From contig JAIBAY010000003.1 of assembly GCA_019694975.1 (NCBI GenBank), positions 434,001-498,000 on the forward strand: a stretch of 64,000 nucleotides of DNA. The letters run 5' to 3'. Positions 36,149-45,322 of this stretch are shown here, in pieces. Within the stretch, counting starts at the first letter, position 1. Every line of letters starts with the position of its first letter. The position numbers were made by a program, and so were the translations under genes. Source of the stretch: Chitinophagales bacterium. Its GTDB lineage: Bacteria; Bacteroidota; Bacteroidia; Chitinophagales; UBA10324. The notes beneath the pieces are model-generated. The model saw only the letters and a list, made by a program, of their open reading frames with translations. It was not told the DNA's origin and did not search any database.

Positions 36149-36198
36149 TTTGCAACCATTACCATCTTTGCAGACTTTGCAAGGTTTGCAACTTTGCC
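36149..36198 (+). repeat. TTTGCA iteron-like array before the XRE gene
   Basis: TTTGCA begins at 36149, 36167, 36176 and 36185, with TTTGCC at 36193, giving a spacing of about 9 bp (one gap of 18). It lies between the terminator and the XRE gene, where operator sites would be expected. Confidence 0.5.
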
Positions 36199-36213
36199 AA
36201 TTATGTTAGTAAA

Positions 36214-36255
36214 ACTTGTCTTTTGTTTGCTTTTATTTGCCAATATTTGACAAGT
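36214..36255 (+). promoter_or_regulatory. Candidate operator: inverted repeat ACTTGTC...GACAAGT
   Basis: acttgtc (36214-36220) and gacaagt (36249-36255) are perfect 7-bp inverted arms 28 bp apart, just before the XRE start at 36269. They frame the likely promoter and could bind the XRE dimer (inference). Confidence 0.4.
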
Positions 36256-36268
36256 CAATAAAACAACG

Positions 36269-36571
36269 ATGGAAAGCCAGTTTGGTGAGAAAATACGAGC
36301 ACTCAGAGAGAAGCAACATTTGTACTTGCGGCAGGTAGCACCATTGCTTGAAATGGATACAGCTCAACTGAGTAAAATTGAAAAGGGTTTGCGGCAACTC
36401 AAACGGGAGCAGATACCCATCATTGCCGAAATTCTCAAAGCCAGTAGCGATGAATTAATGACACTATGGTTAGCCGACCAAATTTACGCAGTGGTGAAAG
36501 ACGAGAAGCTGGCGAATGAAGCTATTCAGGCCACAGAGGAAAAAATAAAATTTAAAAAACGCAAGAAATAA
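36269..36571 (+). CDS. XRE-family helix-turn-helix regulator of the defence operon
   Basis: 100 residues. A Cro/C1-type HTH covers about residues 5-62 (KIRALREKQHLYLRQVAPLL, then QLSKIEKGLR as recognition helix). A short helical and basic tail ends in KKRKK. Such single-domain regulators often head restriction-modification and other defence operons and repress them. It sits 3 bp before the helicase gene, so it is the first gene of the operon. Repeats just upstream are possible operators. The specific target is not known. Confidence 0.88.
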   Translation: MESQFGEKIRALREKQHLYLRQVAPLLEMDTAQLSKIEKGLRQLKREQIPIIAEILKASSDELMTLWLADQIYAVVKDEKLANEAIQATEEKIKFKKRKK

Positions 36572-36574
36572 TTT

Positions 36575-39500
36575 ATGGCAATAGAGACAGGACAAATAGT
36601 TAAAAACCTTATACCAACAGAACCTGTAACGGTGAATCAAATTCAACCGTTAGGCACTATGGTATCCATAAAATTCACTGGCGTAAATACCAACCGTGCC
36701 AATACCAAAGTTATTTCTAAAGAAGAGTTTGATGCATTGGAAATGCTAACTCAGGAAGGAACATTCAACTTCAAAGGTGACCCAACAAAATTTGGATTAT
36801 TTGCCGAAGCAGAACGCATCAATTCTGCTTACCAGTTTGACCCACTCTTTGCGGTCAATTGTAGTATTGTTGATCCTTTACCCCATCAGGTAGAAGCAGT
36901 TTATAAATTTCTGTTACCACTTCCTAAAATTCGGTTCCTGTTAGCAGATGATACAGGTGCTGGTAAAACAATTATGACCGGGCTTCTCATTAAAGAACTG
37001 ATGATGAGAGGGCTTGCCGAAAGAATTTTAATTGTTACTCCAGGTGGTCTTACTAAGCAATGGCAGGAGGATGAAATGGCTATCAAATTCAACATCCCTT
37101 TCACATTAGTAAACAGGAGTTTGTTTTCATCCGACCCAAATGTTTTTCATACTGCACAGCGAATTGTAACATCTATTGATTTCATTTCACGGGAAGATGT
37201 ATTAAATGTTGCCAGCAATTCACATTGGGACCTGATTGTGTTTGACGAGTGCCATAAACTTTCTGCTTACGATTACGGCAGCAAGCAATATTTATCACTT
37301 CGTTATAAAGCTGCACAGGTTTTATCGCAACAGTGCGAACATATTTTATTGCTAACAGCAACACCACACCGTGGCAGAACAGATACTTTCAAAAAACTAT
37401 TGCAATTATTAGACGAAGATATTTTCGCTACTGATGAAATTGCCTCCACACGTATTAAGGAATTAGAACACAATGGCATCAATAAGTTCTTCATCCGCAG
37501 GTTAAAAGAAGATATGAAAGACTGGCAAGGCAAGCCACTCTTTAAAGACCGGTACACAAAAACAGTAGCCTATCAACTTACACCTGAAGAAAAGGAATTG
37601 TATGATGCTGTAACAAGCTACCTCACCAAGAAAAAAGAAGAAGCCTCTGAAACCAAAAACATACACGTTTCTTTGGCTTTAACCGTAATGCAGCGAAGAT
37701 TGGTTAGCTCAATCTTTGCCATAAAAAATACATTGGGCAGACGTTACAATGCCCTGAAAGGAATATTGGATGAAACCAATAAAAACCCTAACCTGTTTAG
37801 CCAAAGGCACAAACTGGAAGGCTTTGATGTAGATAACATTGAGGAGTTTGAAGATTTGGAAGATGATGAAAGAGATGCATTGGAAAACATCCTTTCTGAT
37901 CCTAAAAAATTCAAGCTGTTTACAACGGCTAAAAGTTTGGGCGAAATTCAAACAGAAGCCAATGAAGTAAAGAAGTTGTATGAGATGGCGGAATCTTTAT
38001 ACAACCGAAAGCAGGAAGAAAAGAAGTTTCAGGAATTACAGGAATTACTCAAATCAAATGGTGTTTTAGAAAACGGTGAAAAGCTCGTAATCTTCACCGA
38101 ACATAAAGACACTTTATTATACCTCGAAGAACGCCTCACTAAAAGCGGTGGCTATAAAGTGGCTACCATTCACGGTGGCAAAAATGTGGATGACCGAAGA
38201 GAAGCACAATGGGCATTTGCCAAACCCGATACACAAATTCTAATTGCAACCGATGCAGCCGGTGAAGGTATCAATTTGCAGTTTTGCCGCTTACTTATCA
38301 ATTGGGATATTCCCTGGAATCCAAACCGTTTGGAGCAAAGAATGGGAAGGATACACCGTTACGGCCAAAAGCAGTATGTGCTGGTGTTTAATATGGTAGC
38401 AAGCAATACCAAAGAAGGTAAAGTATTAGAAAGGCTTTTAACCAAGTTAGACATCATTCGTGAAGGCATGGGTGATGATAGAGTTTATGATGTGATACAG
38501 GATGTGTTGGAAGGAGTTGGGTTGGATGATATTATCAATTCCGTTTTCAATGGTAAGGAAACTGATTTAGATAGATTTCTTTCGCAGGATGATGCAACCT
38601 TAAAGCTGAAATTCACCGAGAAAATAAATGAGCAAAAAGATAAATTAGCCCACAGCACAGTTGATTACAGAGATGCAAGACTGCTGAAAGAAAATTCAGA
38701 TGAAAAAAGATTGCAGCCCATTTATATCAAGTTGTTTTATGAAAAGGCATTTCAAAATTTAGGTGGTGTATTTACCGAATTAAGGCAATCCATTTTCCGT
38801 ATTGATAAAATGCCCGATCCTGTTATTGCCGAGTTGAAGGAGACCTATAAAATTCACTTTGATGCCATCAAGTCTATCCAGTTTTGTTTTGATAAACAAA
38901 TCTTCCTCGACTATCAAAGTGTTGGCGATTTAGGCAAAGTACATTACATCAATCCGGGCAATCCTGTTTTTGATAGTCTGGTTACTGTGGTTCGCAACCT
39001 ATACCGTGAGGATATGATTAAAGGCACTATCCTTATTTCACCAGATGATAAGGAAGACTACTTTGCATTTTTTGTAAAGAGCCAGATAGTTGATAACCGG
39101 GCAAGCAAAAAAGACGATAGCATTGCCGATGAAAGATTGGTAATGGTGTATCAATCCACAGACGGTGAATTTCATATCACCTCACCTGCTAAGTTTATTG
39201 ACCTGCATACACCAACCGAATTTACAAAACCTATAGAGCCTCCTCCGGTGGTAAGTACCAACGATGTGGTGCAGTGGAGTTTTGAAAAAATAACTACTCA
39301 GCAATTTGAAGATACTAAAGCCCATGTAAAAAAAGATGCTGCCGACCGCAGGGTATATTTAGAATCTGCCTTTACGCAGGTTATAATGGACTTACAAATT
39401 GCCATACAGGAACTGCAAAGCAAAGTGCTATACGGTGATAACAAGGTGCAGGAAAAGATTTTGAAAAAGCAGGAACGCATCAACGAACTTATACACAAAA

Positions 39501-40003
39501 AGCAAAGCCGATTAGAAAGTTTGGAACTGATGGCACAGCTTAACCCGAAAGCACCGGAGGTATTGGGCTGTGCGTATGTAGTACCATTAACGCAGGTTGA
39601 ATATGTAGGGCATTACGGTATGAGCCGTGATGATGAAGCAGAAGCCATAGCCATGAAAGAAGCAATGGATTATGAAATTAGTGTAGGCTGGAAACCGGTT
39701 GATGTAAGTGCCAATAACGAAGGCTATGATGTAAAGAGCATAAGCCCTGAAGAATTAAAACGATACATTGAAGTAAAAGGACGCAGTGCTGGTGATGGCA
39801 GTGTAATGTTAAGTGAAAATGAAATGAACCGCCTGGCACAGTTGGGTGATGCAGCCTGGTTATACATTGTAATGAATTGCAAAATCAACCCTGAGTTGTA
39901 CCGCATACAAAACCCTGCTAAGGCACTCAAATTTGAATTGAAATCAAAAGGAGTTCAATACTTTTTGCCGATGGCAGAATGGAAACAAAAGATTAACGCA
40001 TAA
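36575..40003 (+). CDS. SNF2-type DEAD/DEAH helicase with C-terminal DUF3883
   Basis: 1142 residues. Walker A is in LLADDTGAGKTIM (about 123-134), the DExH box is FDECHKL near 223, and motif III is LLTATPHRGR. The helicase C lobe carries EHKDTLLYLEERL, ATDAAGEGINLQ and motif VI RLEQRMGRIHRYGQ (about 585-600), so the motor looks intact. A long helical region follows. About residues 1040-1115 form a DUF3883-like module (SPEELKRYIEVKGRSAGDG...LSENEMNRL), which resembles a nuclease-fold (PD-D/ExK-like EVKGR) domain. Such helicases occur in DISARM-like and other DNA-modification defence loci. Stop and next start overlap (TAATG). Confidence 0.9.
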   Translation: MAIETGQIVKNLIPTEPVTVNQIQPLGTMVSIKFTGVNTNRANTKVISKEEFDALEMLTQEGTFNFKGDPTKFGLFAEAERINSAYQFDPLFAVNCSIVDPLPHQVEAVYKFLLPLPKIRFLLADDTGAGKTIMTGLLIKELMMRGLAERILIVTPGGLTKQWQEDEMAIKFNIPFTLVNRSLFSSDPNVFHTAQRIVTSIDFISREDVLNVASNSHWDLIVFDECHKLSAYDYGSKQYLSLRYKAAQVLSQQCEHILLLTATPHRGRTDTFKKLLQLLDEDIFATDEIASTRIKELEHNGINKFFIRRLKEDMKDWQGKPLFKDRYTKTVAYQLTPEEKELYDAVTSYLTKKKEEASETKNIHVSLALTVMQRRLVSSIFAIKNTLGRRYNALKGILDETNKNPNLFSQRHKLEGFDVDNIEEFEDLEDDERDALENILSDPKKFKLFTTAKSLGEIQTEANEVKKLYEMAESLYNRKQEEKKFQELQELLKSNGVLENGEKLVIFTEHKDTLLYLEERLTKSGGYKVATIHGGKNVDDRREAQWAFAKPDTQILIATDAAGEGINLQFCRLLINWDIPWNPNRLEQRMGRIHRYGQKQYVLVFNMVASNTKEGKVLERLLTKLDIIREGMGDDRVYDVIQDVLEGVGLDDIINSVFNGKETDLDRFLSQDDATLKLKFTEKINEQKDKLAHSTVDYRDARLLKENSDEKRLQPIYIKLFYEKAFQNLGGVFTELRQSIFRIDKMPDPVIAELKETYKIHFDAIKSIQFCFDKQIFLDYQSVGDLGKVHYINPGNPVFDSLVTVVRNLYREDMIKGTILISPDDKEDYFAFFVKSQIVDNRASKKDDSIADERLVMVYQSTDGEFHITSPAKFIDLHTPTEFTKPIEPPPVVSTNDVVQWSFEKITTQQFEDTKAHVKKDAADRRVYLESAFTQVIMDLQIAIQELQSKVLYGDNKVQEKILKKQERINELIHKKQSRLESLELMAQLNPKAPEVLGCAYVVPLTQVEYVGHYGMSRDDEAEAIAMKEAMDYEISVGWKPVDVSANNEGYDVKSISPEELKRYIEVKGRSAGDGSVMLSENEMNRLAQLGDAAWLYIVMNCKINPELYRIQNPAKALKFELKSKGVQYFLPMAEWKQKINA

Positions 40004-43000
40004 TGGCACAAGCAAAGAAATTAATAGAAGTAGCAATGCCGATAAAAGAAATATCGGCAGCAAGTGTGCATGATAAATACATACATCACGGTCATATTTC
40101 CACTATGCATATTTGGTGGGCAAGAAGACCTTTGCCAGTTTGCCGTGCTGTTGTATTTGCCAGTTTGGTACCCGATCCATTAGATGAAAATTGTCCAAAA
40201 CAATTTAAAGAGGCAGTTGAGGTATTATTAGGCAGTGCTGCAAAACCATTGAATGAACCAGGAATGTTAGTTGATGCTTACAAACCTTATAATGACATTC
40301 CTTATACTGCCGCCATTGACAAAATGGAAGACAACCACCGCAACAGGTTGTTAATGCTAATTGGGAAATATAGCACTGAATTTTGTGAAAATGAAAAGGC
40401 GGGAAAGGCAACACCAGCAGGAAAACAGCTTAGTGATTTTAGTTTAATCAAGTGGGAAAATAAATGCAATGATGCTATTCTTAACAAGGCAAGAAAACTT
40501 ATATGGGTTGCTTATAATTTAAAATTAGAGCCGAATAAATCATGTTCAGAATTACTTGATGATTTTTCAACTTGCTATGAGAAAATTGCAAAAATCGAAT
40601 CCGAACTATATTCGATTTCGGACAGACACTTAAAAACTAAAAAGGTTACTGAGTTGGAACTGAATCTTCAAAATGCAATTGATGGATTTAGAAGTAAAAT
40701 GCCTATCATTTTTGACCCCTTCGCAGGTGGCGGTGCAATTCCATTAGAGGCAGCAAGGTTGGGATGCAGAAGTTATGGTAATGATATTAACCCTGTTGCC
40801 AATATTATTCAGAGAAGCAGTTTAGAATTTCCTCAAAAATTTGGTAAACCAATTACATATAGCAAAGTAGAGTTTATAAAACTATACGGTCAAAAGGAGT
40901 TTGATAAACTTCCAAATGAAAATAAATTATTCAGCAATACTGTTGCTGGTTCAGTAACTATTCAAAACCGATTAAGTTTTGATGTTGAGTTTTATGCAAA
41001 CAAATTACTTGAATTGGCTGAAAAGGAAATTGGACATTACTACCCGAAAGACAAGAAAGGTAAAAAACCTTTAGTCTATTACTGGTCAAGATTGGCTGTT
41101 TGTTCTAATCCAAGTTGTAAAGCTGAAGTTCCGCTTTTAAAGCAGTTTTATTTAGCAAACAAAAAAGATAAACAAATCTATCTAAATCCAATAATCAAGG
41201 GCAATAAAATAGATTTTGAATTGAAAAATGGCAAGTATGATTTTGAGGGTTGGAATAACAGAGGTAATATGAAATGTCCTTGTTGTGGAAGCGTTACAGA
41301 TGTAAAGAAAATTAAGGAGCAAATTATAAGATGTGATCTAAAGGAAAAATTATTGGCTATTGTTCAAGAAGGTGAACAAGGAAAGGAATATAGGTTGCCA
41401 ACCACGGAAGAAATAAATTCATTAACGGCATTACCTGATGAGATTGATATTCCAATAGAAAAAATGCAGAGAAATTCTGCTGGCGGAGATACGTTTAGTT
41501 GGGGCATAACAGAGTGGGGCCAAATATTTTCAAAAAGACAGTTGTTTGCTATGCAAACATTGATTAGCAAGTTGCATATTATAAGGGAAGAACTTAGTGT
41601 TCAAGAAAGTGAATATTCAAAAGCAATTATAACCTATTTGGGTATTTGGATTGACCGCATTGCTGCATATCTAACTTCATTTGGAAGATGGATTCCTCAA
41701 AACGAACAATTAACAAGCATTTTTGGTAGACAAGCAATTGCAATGGTTTTTGATTATCCTGAAGTAAGCATTTTTGCTCCCTCTACAAGTGGTCCTTTAA
41801 ATCAATTGGAATGGATCATTATGTATCTCAACTCGGAAAGCAGTATTCCATTTACTTCAATTTGTAATAATGCAGCAAGTGGAGAGAAAGAACAGTTTCC
41901 TGTAAAATCTCTAACGGCAGTAATAACTGACCCTCCATATTATGACGCTATTGCCTATGCTGATTTATCTGACTTTTTTTATGTGTGGATGAAAAGGAGC
42001 ATCGCTAATTTATATCCTTTAAATTTTGCAACGCCTCAAACACCAAAATCTGATGAATGCACAATGTTAAAGCACCATCATTCTGGTGATGCTGAAAAAG
42101 CAAAAGCTCACTTTGAAAATAAGTTATTGCAAATATTTGATGCAATTGAACATCAGACTTCTGACATCGTAAGCATAATGTTTGCACATCAAAGTACAGA
42201 AGCCTGGACAACACTTTGTAATTCAATTTTAGGTGCAAGAATGAATATCACTGGCAGTTGGGCAATAGATTCAGAAAGAGACACAAGAATGATTGCAAAT
42301 GCCGGTGCTGCTTTACAGTCTTCAGTTACCGTTTCTTGCAGACCAGCACAACGAAATGGGATTGGTGATTACAAGGAAGTAAGGAAAGCAGTTCAAAAAA
42401 CAGTTGCGAAAGAAGTAGAAGAATTATACAGTTTGGGATTCAGAGGTGCAGATTTATTGACAGCTTGCTTTGGTCAGGCAGTAAGTGAATTTGGCAAATA
42501 CGAAAAAGTAGAGAAAGCAGACGGAAGCGAAGTAACGGTAGCAGACCTTTTGGAAATGGCAAGAGAAAGTGCTTTTAATGCTTTACTCAAAGGGTTTGAT
42601 GGCGATGATTTCACCAAGTTCTACATCGGTTGGTTGCAGCTTTACAGCTTTGCAGAAAGTGAATTTGATGATGCTGCAAAATTCAGCCGGGTAGGGTTAA
42701 GCATCAATGTAGGAGAATTGTTTACTGAACACATACTTATCAAGCATGGGAACAAACAAACCTTAGGCACATTTGAAGAACGCATCAATACCAATAAAAA
42801 TATTGGCGACAGGGCCAATAACTTTTTAATTGACTTAGTACATAGGGCAATGGCATTGTATAAGGGCAATAACAGAACAGCCTTGCTGCAATATATTGGT
42901 AAAGTTGCCGCCCAGCCTGAAAATAGTTTTTGGAGGGTTATCACTTCGCTTTGCGAAGTATTACCTACTGGCAGCAAAGACCATAAACAAGCACTTGGCT

Positions 43001-43083
43001 TGCTTACCAATAAAGACAGCTTGATACGGGAAAGCAAAACCGTTCAAGCCACAGCAACAACACAAACGAATTTATTTGAATAG
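40003..43083 (+). CDS. DUF1156 DNA methylase with zinc ribbon (COG1743-type adenine methylase)
   Basis: 1026 residues. The N-terminal DUF1156 segment (VHDKYIHHGHISTMHIWWAR, then RPLPVCRAVVFASL) is diagnostic. SAM-binding motif I is DPFAGGGAIPLEA near 240. Two Cys pairs (CSNPSC near 367 and CPCC near 425) form a zinc ribbon. Motif IV, TDPPYYDAIAYADL near 645, is the N6-adenine/N4-cytosine type. The protein probably methylates host DNA as the self-mark of the operon, and its target motif is unknown. It is coupled to the helicase by a 1-bp overlap and followed 2 bp later by the DUF262 gene. The family is recurrent in predicted defence islands. Confidence 0.9.
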   Translation: MAQAKKLIEVAMPIKEISAASVHDKYIHHGHISTMHIWWARRPLPVCRAVVFASLVPDPLDENCPKQFKEAVEVLLGSAAKPLNEPGMLVDAYKPYNDIPYTAAIDKMEDNHRNRLLMLIGKYSTEFCENEKAGKATPAGKQLSDFSLIKWENKCNDAILNKARKLIWVAYNLKLEPNKSCSELLDDFSTCYEKIAKIESELYSISDRHLKTKKVTELELNLQNAIDGFRSKMPIIFDPFAGGGAIPLEAARLGCRSYGNDINPVANIIQRSSLEFPQKFGKPITYSKVEFIKLYGQKEFDKLPNENKLFSNTVAGSVTIQNRLSFDVEFYANKLLELAEKEIGHYYPKDKKGKKPLVYYWSRLAVCSNPSCKAEVPLLKQFYLANKKDKQIYLNPIIKGNKIDFELKNGKYDFEGWNNRGNMKCPCCGSVTDVKKIKEQIIRCDLKEKLLAIVQEGEQGKEYRLPTTEEINSLTALPDEIDIPIEKMQRNSAGGDTFSWGITEWGQIFSKRQLFAMQTLISKLHIIREELSVQESEYSKAIITYLGIWIDRIAAYLTSFGRWIPQNEQLTSIFGRQAIAMVFDYPEVSIFAPSTSGPLNQLEWIIMYLNSESSIPFTSICNNAASGEKEQFPVKSLTAVITDPPYYDAIAYADLSDFFYVWMKRSIANLYPLNFATPQTPKSDECTMLKHHHSGDAEKAKAHFENKLLQIFDAIEHQTSDIVSIMFAHQSTEAWTTLCNSILGARMNITGSWAIDSERDTRMIANAGAALQSSVTVSCRPAQRNGIGDYKEVRKAVQKTVAKEVEELYSLGFRGADLLTACFGQAVSEFGKYEKVEKADGSEVTVADLLEMARESAFNALLKGFDGDDFTKFYIGWLQLYSFAESEFDDAAKFSRVGLSINVGELFTEHILIKHGNKQTLGTFEERINTNKNIGDRANNFLIDLVHRAMALYKGNNRTALLQYIGKVAAQPENSFWRVITSLCEVLPTGSKDHKQALGLLTNKDSLIRESKTVQATATTQTNLFE

Positions 43084-43085
43084 TC

Positions 43086-44198
43086 ATGATAAGAAAGTCA
43101 AGTTATAAAAAGAAGGCTGAGCTGCCATACAATCCAGATGATGTGAACATCCGCTTACAGCATTTTCGCACTTCTGAATTGATAGATATGATTCATGGCA
43201 AACGAATATTTGAAGATACATGGATTGATATCTGGGGTGAAGATGATTTGCAACGTAACAGAGATTTGTGGAGCAATGATCAGAAAAGTCTATTCATTGA
43301 ATCCTTAATGATTAAACTACCAATACCGTTATTCTATTTTGATGGTGGTCAAAAACCTTGGAGGGTAATAGATGGACTTCAAAGGCTTCATACAATTATG
43401 AGTTTTGTGGATGGCGAAAACAAATCAAATTTTAAACTCACAGGATTAGAGTATTTGGTAGCAGAATGTAATGGTAAATTTTTTTATGAAATCCCTGGCT
43501 ATTTAAGGTCAAGAATTATGGATGCAGAATTGGAAGCATATGTAATTAATCCGGGAACTCCACCTGAAGTCAAGTACAACATTTTTAAACGTATAAACAC
43601 CGGTGGGTTGAAATTAAAAGGGCAGGAAATAAGAAATGCCTTTTGCAGAGGTATTCCGGCAGAGTTCACCAAAAAACTTGCAAACAGTAAGGAGTTTATT
43701 AAGGTTTCCAATGGAAAAGTATCTCCCCGCAGAATGGATGATAGGGAATATGCAACTCGGTTTATTGCGTTTAAAATATTCGGCTACACCGAGTATATGT
43801 CGAAGATGGATATTTTTTTAACTGAAGCAATGCTGGATTTATATAACCGTGACACAAACGAAAGAATTGAACTGGAAAACAGTTTTATCACCAGTTGCAA
43901 TAGGATAAACAATTCTTTAGACCAATTTGCTTTATACCGAGTAAATAAAGATGGTACTATTGGCAGACAACCAAACCGTGCACTCTTTGATACACTGTCA
44001 TGGAACTTCAGTGAACTTACTGAGTCTGCATACAATAAGATTATTACAAGTAAAAAATCATTCCAAACGGAGTATAAAAAATATATGGTACAAGATGAAT
44101 TGTTGTTCAAGGCAATTGCCGACACAACAGGTTCTAAGACTGCTGTTAAAAATAGGTTTGAACGAATGAATTATTTCTTAAAAGAATTTATACAATGA
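43086..44198 (+). CDS. DUF262 (GmrSD N-domain-like) protein
   Basis: 370 residues. The ParB-like DUF262 core is seen in WSNDQKSLFIESLMIKLPIP, VIDGLQRLHTI (the (I/V)DGxQR motif, about 96-107) and YNIFKRINTGGLKLKGQEIR. In GmrS/BrxU-type enzymes this NTP-dependent fold is joined to an HNH (DUF1524) domain, which I do not see in the C-terminal half here. It may therefore act as an NTP-hydrolysing sensor without a nuclease. The stop overlaps the start of the ATPase gene by 4 bp, so the two are coupled. Confidence 0.85.
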   Translation: MIRKSSYKKKAELPYNPDDVNIRLQHFRTSELIDMIHGKRIFEDTWIDIWGEDDLQRNRDLWSNDQKSLFIESLMIKLPIPLFYFDGGQKPWRVIDGLQRLHTIMSFVDGENKSNFKLTGLEYLVAECNGKFFYEIPGYLRSRIMDAELEAYVINPGTPPEVKYNIFKRINTGGLKLKGQEIRNAFCRGIPAEFTKKLANSKEFIKVSNGKVSPRRMDDREYATRFIAFKIFGYTEYMSKMDIFLTEAMLDLYNRDTNERIELENSFITSCNRINNSLDQFALYRVNKDGTIGRQPNRALFDTLSWNFSELTESAYNKIITSKKSFQTEYKKYMVQDELLFKAIADTTGSKTAVKNRFERMNYFLKEFIQ

Positions 44199-45322
44199 TA
44201 AACTTTATCAATTTAAAGAACTTCAAATGCTTTGTTGATGAGCCTTTTAAAATTGCTCCATTAACACTTTTCACAGGCATCAATGGCATGGGTAAGTCGA
44301 GTGTTATTCAGAGCCTTTTATTGTTAAAACAGAGCTATGAAAACACTTATTTACAATCTAAAGCTAAGGTCAGCCTGAATAATTTCAGCTATGTTGATCT
44401 TGAAACAGCTGGTGATCTTTGTTATGCAAAGGCTCACCCAAAGTATGTAACCATTAAAATGGAAAATGATAGCGGTAAAAAGTACGAATGGGAAATAAAT
44501 GCTTCCAAGGTTAAGGAAAGCGATTTGGATGTTAAGTATTCTGGTGATAGTGAATATGAAAAAGAGGCACTTTTTAGCAAAGACTTCATTTATTTATCAG
44601 CAGAAAGATTTGGCCCGAGGAGAGATTATTCAAGAAAAAGTAAGAGAGTATTTAACACAAAAATTGGCATACAAGGTGAATTAACACCGGCCTATATATT
44701 TGATGCAACAAAAAATGATGAATCCATTGGAATTCCTGCTTTAAAACATCCATCCGCTGCAAATCTTTCCCTATTTGAGAATCTTAATGCTTGGGTCGGT
44801 GAAATCTTGGGTCGAGGTATAAGTACAAATGTTTCCGAACAAGATGAAGAAACTTTAAAACTGACTTTTAAGCTAAAAGGGCTTCAGGGAGGAGATTTCT
44901 CTGCATTGCAGGTGGGTTTTGGTTTCAGTTTCAGCTTGCCGGTCATTTTAGCACCATTAATTGCAAAACCAGGTGATTTATTAATTATTGAAAATCCGGA
45001 GGCACATTTACATCCCTCTGCACAGTCAAAAATTGGAAAGTTATTGGCCCTTGCTGCACAGAATGGAGTTCAGGTAATTGTTGAAACCCATAGCGACCAT
45101 GTTTTAAATGCAATCAGGGTCATGGTAAAAGGCGACAAAATATTCGCCAAAATTGAGAATAGTAAAGTTGGTGTGCATTTTTTTTATAATGAAAAAGGGG
45201 ATGACGGTGAAATACAAAGTCATCGGGTTATTGATATTTTATCAAGCGGTAAAATGTCTGGCTGGCCAGCAGGTTTTTTTGATGAATGGGAACGTAGTTT
45301 AAAAACCTTAATCAGCAAGTAG
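44195..45322 (+). CDS. AAA ATPase with C-terminal DUF3696-like region
   Basis: 375 residues. Walker A is GINGMGKSSVIQS (about 28-38), followed by a lid and then FGFSFSLPVILAPLIAKPGD, Walker B LLIIENPEAHLHPSAQSKIG and a VETHSDHVLNAIR switch segment. This is the OLD/RecF-like SMC-type ATPase pattern. The end (HRVIDILSSGKMSGWPAGFFDEWE) matches the DUF3696 signature. No TOPRIM domain is present. It is flanked by the DUF262 gene (4-bp overlap) and an unknown gene starting right after its stop, so the three form a coupled module. Confidence 0.88.
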   Translation: MINFINLKNFKCFVDEPFKIAPLTLFTGINGMGKSSVIQSLLLLKQSYENTYLQSKAKVSLNNFSYVDLETAGDLCYAKAHPKYVTIKMENDSGKKYEWEINASKVKESDLDVKYSGDSEYEKEALFSKDFIYLSAERFGPRRDYSRKSKRVFNTKIGIQGELTPAYIFDATKNDESIGIPALKHPSAANLSLFENLNAWVGEILGRGISTNVSEQDEETLKLTFKLKGLQGGDFSALQVGFGFSFSLPVILAPLIAKPGDLLIIENPEAHLHPSAQSKIGKLLALAAQNGVQVIVETHSDHVLNAIRVMVKGDKIFAKIENSKVGVHFFYNEKGDDGEIQSHRVIDILSSGKMSGWPAGFFDEWERSLKTLISK

